In this document: positions 22,293 through 30,400 of the stretch, piece after piece
How the letters are laid out: each line of letters begins with the position of its first letter
How positions within the stretch are numbered: position 1 is the first letter of the stretch
Assembly: GCF_000003195.3 (NCBI RefSeq)
Contig: NC_012871.2
Location: 57,155,802 to 57,219,801, forward strand
Source of the DNA: Sorghum bicolor
Taxonomy: Eukaryota > Streptophyta > Magnoliopsida > Poales > Poaceae
DNA: 64,000 nt
Direction of reading: 5' to 3'
Program-made: the position numbers and the translations under genes
Notes under the pieces: model-generated
Seen by the model: only the letters and a program-made list of their open reading frames with translations
Told to the model about the DNA's origin: nothing
The model's database searches: none

Positions 22293-25200
22293 TTACCCGC
22301 AGCAAGAAGCTGCTAAGATGGTTACAAAGTTTAGGTCTACCTGGAGTAGAGCCTGAAACAGAGTACAAATGGGGCCACAAAGAGGCCTGGTACAGTTACA
22401 GTTTTGAAATATAAGCAATGAGCTACGGGCCTGTTTTGCTAAAGTATCAGCTGTAGAATTTTGATTTCGGTTGATCTTGAAGAGTTGAGTTTGAAGTGTG
22501 GTTGCAGCATTGATGAAAACCTGTGTAAACGGTTTGATTCTCCACTGGGGCGGGTTTTGGTGGTTGTCCTGATGGAGGAAATGCACCAGTTGCTGGGAAT
22601 CTGAAAGAAAGCTGCAATATGGAATTTGAAGAGCCTGGACAATAGATGCTCCAAGAGCTAGGGCTGCAGCCTCAGCCATGAGAACGGAGTGGCAGCGCTG
22701 AAGTTTAGCTTGTACATAGATGGATTGAGGCGGTTGTACCTGAAAATTTAGGATAAAAATGCCTAGACCAGCATTGTTAGTGTATATATTTTGATCGCCA
22801 GGGGTTGCTGCTGCATCAACATAACATCTTGAACCCTGAAGGTTTGCTGGGAGGGGGCAGTAGTGCATTGTTGGCTGTTGTAGGTTTGCCTGCAAAACTG
22901 AAAGTTGATTACCTTGGTTTTGAGCAAAATGAGATGATGTCTGGGGTGGATTTTGCTCATTTTGGGTCATGTAGGCTCGGATGGCTTGATGAACTTGAGG
23001 TGGTGTCCAATCCTTTCTGTTGAAGTGGTAGTCATTCCTTGCTTTCCAAATGAACCAGAGAGTATAAAGAATTTTGCTTAATAAAGCTTCAGGAGTGTTA
23101 TCATTAACAATAAGGTTTAGCGTTGATTGAACACCATCAATTTTAGGGGGAAAATTAGCTGTGTTGTTGGAAGGGTTGGCTGTGAGCCATACCTGACGTG
23201 GGAGGGTACATTGGAAGAACATATGGTAATCATTTTCAATCATGTTGCATCTGTCACATGTGTTATTACCTGGGGATGAAAATTTGGTTGCTCTGTCAGC
23301 TGTGGCTAAGGCTCTTCTTATGAGTCTCCAGGTGAAGGTTTTTATAATAGGAGGGATACTTTTGCATTTCCAGACCCTGCATAGAATTGTGTTAACCTGA
23401 GGAGTGATGCTTCTTGTACCTGTGGCAAGAATATGCAGAGTATTGTTATTAGAGAGATGTTTATAAATAGCTTTAACAGTTCCTAATCCATCTTTGGTAG
23501 GAGTCCATCTTAGGATGTCACTGTCAGTACTGTCAACCGTAGGAGTATTTATGATGTGGCCAATAGCTTGATTGTCAAAAGTGGTAGTAAGAAGAGGTAA
23601 GTTCCAATTACGAGTGCCTGGGTACCATAGTTGATTTACAGTGCATAGAAGAGGTAGAGTTGTGACTGGGATAAGCAGGTGGTCATGGATGGACTTCCAG
23701 ATTTCACACCAGGGGGCCGACCAAATAGAGCTGTTGCCTTGATGTAGTTGAAGCTGCACACTTTCCGAGAGCTCCTGTTTGACCTGCAGAATTGAAGACC
23801 AGAAAGCGGACTTGGGAACATTGTTAGTGGCCTTCCAGAAAGAGGAAGTGGGATAATACTTTGCTTTGATGATTTGTTGTAAGAAGGGGTTTTTATTAGA
23901 TGCCAGAGTGTAAGCTGTGTGCATAATCAGGCTTTTATTAACAAGATGAAGATCTCTTATGCCTAAACCTCTATTTTGACGAGATTGACAGATATCTTCC
24001 CAAGACCTGAAGTGGATAGGGTTAGTTGCATTCTCCTCCTGGATTCCTGCCCACCAAAATCTTTTAATGATGGTTGTTAGTTCAGCAATAAAGGTTTTGG
24101 AGAAGAGGATGGTGGACATATAATAAACAGGAATGGCAGAGAGAACAGATTGAATATAGGTGAGCCTGCCGGCATGATTTAATTTGTTTGCTTTAACAGT
24201 GGTGAATTTAGCATGAAATTTGTTCTTGATAAAAGCATATGCTTTGTTCCTGTCTTTATAATTAAAAATCATGGGGTGCCCTAGGTGAATGGTATTTGGG
24301 TTTAGATCAGGAACTGGGAAAATTGATTTAATTTGATTGCGTACCTGATTAGGAACATTCTTACTGAATAAAATGGATGACTTGTTGAGGTTGGGGGTCT
24401 GACCTGATTGTTCACAGAAATCATACAGAGCTGAGTGAATTGTCTGAGCTTCCTGTAAGCTGGCGTTTCCACAAATGATTAAGTCATGTGCAAAAAGGAG
24501 AGAGTGGATTGGGGGGCAGCCATGCCCCAAGGAAATACCTGCAAGTCTAGAATTCTGCAGGAGGCATTGGAGAGAGATTGAAAGTTCATTAATAGCTACC
24601 ACAAAAAGATAAGGGGAAAGAGGACAGCCTTGCCTTATTCCTCTGGTGACCGAGAAACCTGCAGAGGGCTCACCATTGACCAACACAGAAAGAGTTGTTG
24701 TGGAGATACATTGATAGATGAGATTTATAAAAGGGGCAGGAAGATTTAGTCTTGTCAGAGCAGCCACTGTGAAGTCCCATCTTAACCTGTCAAAAGCCTT
24801 AGCAAGGTCTATCTTGAGAAGAAAAGCTTGGTTAGTCCAGGATTTTAAATTGAAAGAGTGAATAATTTCCTGAACAATGATAATATTAGTGTAAATATGT
24901 CTGTCCTGAATGAAAGCCGATTGAGAATAGTGTATATTGTGTGGGAGATGATGTTTGAGTCTTTCCGCCAGAGTTTTGGAAATAATTTTATAGGCAACAT
25001 TGCAGAGACTAATTGGTCTGTAATCTTGAGGAATAGTAGGTTGAGGCCTTTTAGGGATGAGAACTAAGAAGGTTTGGTTAATCTCAGGGTGCATGAAAGC
25101 TTCAGTGTAAAACTTTGTTACCAGGTTAAGGAGGTCAGGAGCTATCCAGGTCCAGGCTGATTTGTAGAACGCTGCATTGAGTCCATCCGGGCCCGGGGAT

Positions 25201-26615
25201 GCGTTACTTCTCATAGTTTTAATTATGTCATGAATTTCCTGCAAGGTAGGGATAGAATTGGTGAAAGCAAGATCTGAAGTATTAATGTGCGGTTGATAAG
25301 CTGTAGAGGCCGAAGTTAAGATTTGAGTCGTAGCATTGTTAGAAGGATGGGGATGAACGTTATTATTAGCATGAGCTTGACCTGCATGATCCTGCGCAGA
25401 GACATTGTTGACAGCAAAAATATCGTGAAAGTAATTTAGCAAAGTGGATTGAATCTGATGTTGAGTAGTAGAAGGGGAACCATCAGGATTAAGTAAGAAA
25501 GTAATTCTATCTTTTCTTACTCTTTTGATTATGGCTTGATGAAAAAAGGCAGTATTACGATCACCATGATTGGCCCAGTCCTTTTTTGCTCTCTGCAAGT
25601 GGAACTGTTCATCCTTGTGAAGAAGTTGCTGGTGCTGCCGGGAGAGCGGCAGGTTGTGGTCTTGGAGGGTAGGGTGCAGAGCTTGAGCATTAAGAAGTTG
25701 ACTTTCAATGTTAGTAATGAGATCATCCAAACGGGGCTTTTTCCTACGCCACTTTTTGAGATCTATAGCGAGGTATTTGGTTTTTTGATGAAAAGATCTT
25801 TGACTGGATTTAATCCAGCTTGATCTTGCGGTGGAATCAAAATCATCTTCTAAAAGCCACCAATTCTCGAAACGGAAAGGTTTGATCGTAACATGCCTAT
25901 TAGAATCAAGGACGGTCAGGATGGGGGCATGGTCACTGCGAAGCATAGGGAGATGGTAGACAGTGGTTCTAGGGTATTTCGTACACCACTCAGCATTAGC
26001 TAGGCATCTATCTAGGCGCTGAAACGTAGGAGTAGAAGTGAAACGTTTATTACACCAAGTGTAAGCCGGACCACTATAACCAAGATCAATAAAACCGCAA
26101 CGATTGATAGCATCTCTAAATAAATTCATACGACGAACATCAGCTCTACCTGGACCATGTTTTTCATAAGGATGCAAAATCTCATTCATATCTCCCATAC
26201 AAAAGATAGGCAAGCTCGGATTGTTATGAACAAACGAGTAGACATGCATCCAAATAGTATCTAGTAGACGGTGATAGGGGTCACCGTAGATACAAACTAA
26301 GCTAAAGTTCTGATTATCTAGTTTATTATTACACACAGCCAAAATAAAGTTATCAGAGTGGTCGACAACAGTGATAGTAACATCCTGCTTCCAGAGGAGC
26401 CAAAGGCCACCGGAGTGGCCTAGAGCAGGGACTACAAAAGCGTTAGCAACATTGAACCTGTTAATAATGGAAAGTCTAGAAATAGAAGAGTTTTTTGTTT
26501 CAGAAATAAAACATACCTGTGTTCTTGTGGAGGATAGCAGACGGGCGAGGTGCAGCATTTTAGAACTGCGCAGGGATCCGCCCGACCCCTGGCAGTTCCA
26601 AGTCAGGAGATTCAT
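22293..26615 (-). CDS. LINE ORF2: endonuclease - reverse transcriptase - RNase H
   Basis: An uninterrupted 1440-residue polyprotein, full length for a plant L1-type ORF2. Residues 1-235 form an apurinic-type endonuclease: WNCQG at the start, E39, GDMNE (D142, N144) and SDH (D228-H229) are the usual metal and catalytic residues. Residues about 470-740 are the reverse transcriptase, with SPGPDGLN, YRPISLCNV, DLAKAFDRLRWDF and GIRQGCPLSPYLF. The active-site box reads F-A-H-D (708-711) instead of F-A-D-D, because codon 24488-24486 is CAT. Residues about 1093-1145 are a zf-RVT region with C-x2-C...H...C. Residues 1264-1395 are RNase H with D1267, E1315, D1339 and D1390. The start ATG overlaps the ORF1 stop as ATGA. 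Because of H710, polymerase activity is doubtful. Confidence 0.92.
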   Translation of the reverse strand: MNLLTWNCQGSGGSLRSSKMLHLARLLSSTRTQVCFISETKNSSISRLSIINRFNVANAFVVPALGHSGGLWLLWKQDVTITVVDHSDNFILAVCNNKLDNQNFSLVCIYGDPYHRLLDTIWMHVYSFVHNNPSLPIFCMGDMNEILHPYEKHGPGRADVRRMNLFRDAINRCGFIDLGYSGPAYTWCNKRFTSTPTFQRLDRCLANAEWCTKYPRTTVYHLPMLRSDHAPILTVLDSNRHVTIKPFRFENWWLLEDDFDSTARSSWIKSSQRSFHQKTKYLAIDLKKWRRKKPRLDDLITNIESQLLNAQALHPTLQDHNLPLSRQHQQLLHKDEQFHLQRAKKDWANHGDRNTAFFHQAIIKRVRKDRITFLLNPDGSPSTTQHQIQSTLLNYFHDIFAVNNVSAQDHAGQAHANNNVHPHPSNNATTQILTSASTAYQPHINTSDLAFTNSIPTLQEIHDIIKTMRSNASPGPDGLNAAFYKSAWTWIAPDLLNLVTKFYTEAFMHPEINQTFLVLIPKRPQPTIPQDYRPISLCNVAYKIISKTLAERLKHHLPHNIHYSQSAFIQDRHIYTNIIIVQEIIHSFNLKSWTNQAFLLKIDLAKAFDRLRWDFTVAALTRLNLPAPFINLIYQCISTTTLSVLVNGEPSAGFSVTRGIRQGCPLSPYLFVVAINELSISLQCLLQNSRLAGISLGHGCPPIHSLLFAHDLIICGNASLQEAQTIHSALYDFCEQSGQTPNLNKSSILFSKNVPNQVRNQIKSIFPVPDLNPNTIHLGHPMIFNYKDRNKAYAFIKNKFHAKFTTVKANKLNHAGRLTYIQSVLSAIPVYYMSTILFSKTFIAELTTIIKRFWWAGIQEENATNPIHFRSWEDICQSRQNRGLGIRDLHLVNKSLIMHTAYTLASNKNPFLQQIIKAKYYPTSSFWKATNNVPKSAFWSSILQVKQELSESVQLQLHQGNSSIWSAPWCEIWKSIHDHLLIPVTTLPLLCTVNQLWYPGTRNWNLPLLTTTFDNQAIGHIINTPTVDSTDSDILRWTPTKDGLGTVKAIYKHLSNNNTLHILATGTRSITPQVNTILCRVWKCKSIPPIIKTFTWRLIRRALATADRATKFSSPGNNTCDRCNMIENDYHMFFQCTLPRQVWLTANPSNNTANFPPKIDGVQSTLNLIVNDNTPEALLSKILYTLWFIWKARNDYHFNRKDWTPPQVHQAIRAYMTQNEQNPPQTSSHFAQNQGNQLSVLQANLQQPTMHYCPLPANLQGSRCYVDAAATPGDQNIYTNNAGLGIFILNFQVQPPQSIYVQAKLQRCHSVLMAEAAALALGASIVQALQIPYCSFLSDSQQLVHFLHQDNHQNPPQWRIKPFTQVFINAATTLQTQLFKINRNQNSTADTLAKQARSSLLIFQNCNCTRPLCGPICTLFQALLQVDLNFVTILAASCCG

Positions 26616-26852
26616 GGCTGACCCGACGCCCCGCGGGACGTCGTCTGTTGAAGCTGTTGACGAGTAGAGTGACCCCCACCATGACCACGTCCACCACCAT
26701 TGCCAGTGGTATCCGGATCTGGAGTGTCGGTGTGGTGGTGGAGATGAGGCTGAAGACCATCACCGCTATCGTCCACCACCATTGCCAGTGGTATCCGTAT
26801 CTGGAGTGTCGGTGTGGTGGTGGAGATGAGGCTGAAGACCATCACCGCTATC
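26612..26852 (-). pseudogene. C-terminal remnant of LINE ORF1
   Basis: The open stretch ending ...STRQQLQQTTSRGASGQP and stopping at 26614-26612 is the tail of ORF1, the nucleic-acid-binding protein of L1-type elements; its Gly/His/Arg-rich character fits an RNA-binding tail. Only the C-terminal end remains, because the element is cut at 26852. An 82-bp tandem duplication (copies starting at 26689 and 26771) is not a multiple of three, so the two repeat copies are read in different frames. Confidence 0.7.
26689..26852. repeat. Two-copy 82-bp tandem repeat in LINE 5' region
   Basis: The sequence beginning GTCCACCACCATTGCCAGTGG is present twice in tandem with a period of 82 bp and about one mismatch (GGATCC-type change at TATCCGGATC versus TATCCGTATC). 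The inverted right arm contains this unit only once. Confidence 0.9.
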
Positions 26853-27008
26853 CGATAGCAGTGATGGTCTTCAGCCTCATCTCCACCACCACACCGACAC
26901 TCCAGATACGGATACCACTGGCAATGGTGGTGGACGTGGTCATGGTGGGGGTCGCTCTACTCGTCAACAGCTTCAACAGACGACGTCCCGCGGGGCGTCG
27001 GGTCAGCC

Positions 27009-27209
27009 ATGAATCTCCTGACTTGGAACTGCCAGGGGTCGGGCGGATCCCTGCGCAGTTCTAAAATGCTGCACCTCGCCCGTCTGCTATCCTACACAAG
27101 AACACAGGTATGTTTTATTTCTGAAACAAAAAACTCTTCTATTTCTAGACTTTCCATTATTAACAGGTTCAATGTTGCTAACGCATTTGAATTACTGCCA
27201 GCAGACTAG
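27009..27209 (+). pseudogene. Inverted fragment of LINE ORF2 start
   Basis: Sixty codons matching the endonuclease N-terminus (MNLLTWNCQGSGG...) on the plus strand, followed by seven foreign codons and a stop. This is the right arm of the palindrome, not a gene. Confidence 0.9.
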
Positions 27210-27422
27210 AAAAGGATCGCCTGCCAAGAGCACTTAATGCTGAAGTGCTTAAAATGATGATGCGGCACCCTCTAATTAGAAAGTTCCTACTGTCCCCTAG
27301 TGTGAAACACGTTTTCTGTTTCCAAAAATCTCAGCAAAATGGCCGTACAATCTGGACAATCCATCCTTTTCTGGATGCTGTGTACTAAATCATCCAGAAT
27401 GTGCAGTGCTGGCTGAACAACA

Positions 27423-30400
27423 CTAGCTGTTTTCCAAAATATCACAAAGTCTGCGAGCTTCTTCCAAAGGATCTACTGGGAAAACTTCTTCTATCCAAAG
27501 CATCCGCATGTTCTGTATTGGAGCAGGGAGCTCCACATTGAACCCATTTATATCATCTGGGTTTAGAGCTGATGTGACAACATTCTGCAAAAATGTTGAG
27601 TTCATCAAATAGCATACATTTAAGAAAATTCAAGTATATTACTGATAAGCATAAGGCCTGACCAACCAGTGCAGCAATTTTCTAGTCATTATGAAACTAG
27701 AAAACACATAAAGAAAAGGAAAATTGGTGCATATCTCATGAGACAAATCAAATCACTGTAGAAATGAACTGCAAATCACCTGACTAATGACACAAATAGC
27801 AAATATTTTTGTTACAGACTTTCAAAAAAAAATAATTTTGTTACAGATCAATTCAAAGGCTGGGAGAATAATGTCAAGTTTTTCTATCTAATATAACTGT
27901 ACGGTATTAATATAAAAATATTTTATTAGCTCCAATGATATATGTCCTAGATATTTGATCCAAACTCAAACATGCTTTGACAACCAATGTATAGATAAAC
28001 TCACCAGAGATCCCTTCCAACAAGCATTAAGGACAATAAATTTCAGAAGTTTGTCTTCCAAGCGACTTAAGACTTTGTCCGAATCAGAAGATGCATCCAA
28101 ATCTCGGCAAGAGAAATCAGGAGGAATTCCACAATTCTTTACGGTAACGCTTGTGTGCTTATTCAACATTTTTTTAAGGCAGCATCCAATAGTATATTGT
28201 AAGTTTGTGCTGTTTTCTCCTTTTGAAAGCTTCAAATTAATAGAAGCATCCAGATGTGCAATTTCCTGCAGTCTAAGCAATAATTCTGCCCTAGCATCAT
28301 CAGCCCAGCCACAGCACAGGGATGATCCATCATCTGCAAAAAGCATAGGTAATATAAATGATTAATAAATACATGTGCACTATGCAAATTAGAATTGTAG
28401 TACATCCCTGTGTATCATTGGAACTATTTCGAATTTGGGTATGATGTATACTATTCTGTAGCTTAAACAGAAAAAAAAAATACTGCATATCTTACCAAGA
28501 ATAAAACCAGCTAGCCGAACTTTTACATTTGGAGTTTCACCATGATTAGTCGATTTGTTCAATACCAGCACAAGAACAGTTGCTATCTGGAAGAAAGATG
28601 ATATCAGATGAGAAATTCAAAATGAGTACAGCAAAAGATAAAACTGAGCTAGCAACCAAAGAATACGTCTGAGTGTCTGGCCAACAGGACCCTGAATGAT
28701 TCAAATGTAACATGTAGAGTGAACTTTGAGCAGAAAGCAACCTACCCTGCAGTGAAATTGCATGGGTCTACTGTCTGTAAAGTACTTCTGATGAAAGAAC
28801 AAGCACGGTGAAGCTGTGCTAAGTGAACCATCTTTTAACCAATTAGACTTTGGTGACGAAATAACACTTTGTTCAGTAAAGTTAGCATGGCTGATGGAGC
28901 TAACCTCAATGTATGTCTCGGAGGTTAACCATAATCCATGCCTAGAGCCAGAAAACAGAGAATATAAGAAATAAGCAGATAGATAATGCAATTGCATATT
29001 TAGAAGTAAAAATGCACCTTGAAGTTCAGCTTTAAACATTAAACGTGACATTATGTAAAAAGAATGTAATCCCAAGCAATTAGTACAGTGAGTTACTGTA
29101 ATTTGTAAGGATTGACAAAAGTAGACTCATAAAAATTAGGATGCAACTAGTTAATTGACGTGTTTATCCATGTGAGTATAACATGTAAGTGGGGCTCACT
29201 AGTACTCACCCTCACTTAAACTGCATAATTTACCTCTACAAATAAATATATAACTATTGGTTAGCTAATCAGTTTGCTCAACTCGTTCTATTCAGTGTAC
29301 CACCAAACTACCATTTTTTACAAAGCAAGCAACAAGGGTAGACATCAGGTTCCAAGTCAGATCAAGGTAAAAGCTACAATGCTGCATATGGGTAAATAAA
29401 TAGGGGTCTTTTGCTGCAAGGATCCTAACAGAACAATGGAAGAAACAATTAAAGAAAACCAGAAGAAAGGGAAGGAGCAAACTGTTTCAAACGGATGCGG
29501 TGGAATGTCGCTGTTGCCCCTGGTCCTATGCCAACAGTAGAATGTTTGTTTGAGTATCCCCGGATACATACCTGCAAAGGATTGCCATGAAATGGAATAT
29601 TAACAAACTAACAACTACGCACTTAATAAAAAAAAATGCAACCTGGTTATTTACCGCATGATTATTATCAGCAATATGGATACATAGACTGTACTTCTCA
29701 TTACCAGGAACGCATCTTTCCCACTTACAGACAAGTGGATGTATATTTTCTATTTTTCCCTGTACTGATAAATCTCCATGACCCACTTCTTTAGTTTTGA
29801 AGTTAGCAGACACAGAAGCAACTTTAGGCATCATAATATCAACACATGATGACACACTTAAAACTTCACTGGAGGAAGCACACAGCCCATTCAATACATG
29901 ACATATGGTGTTATATTCTTCCATCTTTTTGCTTAGTGCCTCACAAGAAAAATCCAAATGGAAATAAGAATTACGGTAAAAGTCATTCCAAGGCTGAACC
30001 AATCTTAGCTCATCATGGATGATATTTCTGGAAAATAGCTCATCCATCTTCACTGAAGTACCTCCAATAGACTGATCCCCAATTGACCCCTTCATGTTTA
30101 TAGTACCATCAATGGTAATGGCAAAGCTCCAAAGTCTATCTTGAGAATCTATCGAGACTTTACCACCTCGCACACATCCGCAACTTCCCATGGTGCAACT
30201 AAAACTTCCACTGGGACATTGGAGAATATAGGAACCATTGATTCGCGGAAACTGCATATTGATGCGGTTATGTAGAATTTAGAGATACTAGCTATAGAAA
30301 CACAGCTAAATGTGGAGGTGGCAATGAAATAATGAGAAAATAGACTTCTTCATCAATACCTGATATTTCATAAAACTTCCCATCTTGAACTCCAACAAAA

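Larger units (their letters stand above)
22264..26852 (-). mobile_element. LINE (non-LTR retrotransposon), 5'-truncated within ORF1
   Basis: The element reads on the minus strand. Its 3' end is a short A-tail (poly(T) on the plus strand at about 22264-22272), preceded by an AATAAA-like signal. It contains the last ~78 codons of ORF1 and the complete ORF2. The 5' end stops at 26852, where the sequence turns around into an inverted copy of the same region (26854-27185). I found no target site duplication between the DNA beyond 27185 and the DNA beyond the A-tail. The intact 4.3-kb frame and high arm-to-arm identity indicate a young insertion. Confidence 0.9.
26441..27185. repeat. Long near-perfect palindrome: head-to-head duplication of the LINE 5' end
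   Basis: Arms 26441-26852 and 26854-27185 are inverted copies around a single-base spacer (CTATC-C-GATAG at 26848-26858). The right arm has one 82-bp unit where the left has two, explaining the length difference. Elsewhere only scattered single-base differences are seen, for example S29/Y29 in the ORF2 start. The right arm carries ORF1-tail sequence, the ATGA overlap and the first 60 codons of ORF2 on the plus strand, then breaks off into unrelated DNA just after 27185. It ends 238 bp from the CTC1 stop codon. Confidence 0.93.

Noticed and set aside
22293..26615. LINE ORF2 as a host gene or a virus-derived gene
   Set aside because: The domain order endonuclease, reverse transcriptase, zinc region, RNase H, plus an A-tail and an ORF1 remnant, identify a non-LTR retrotransposon.
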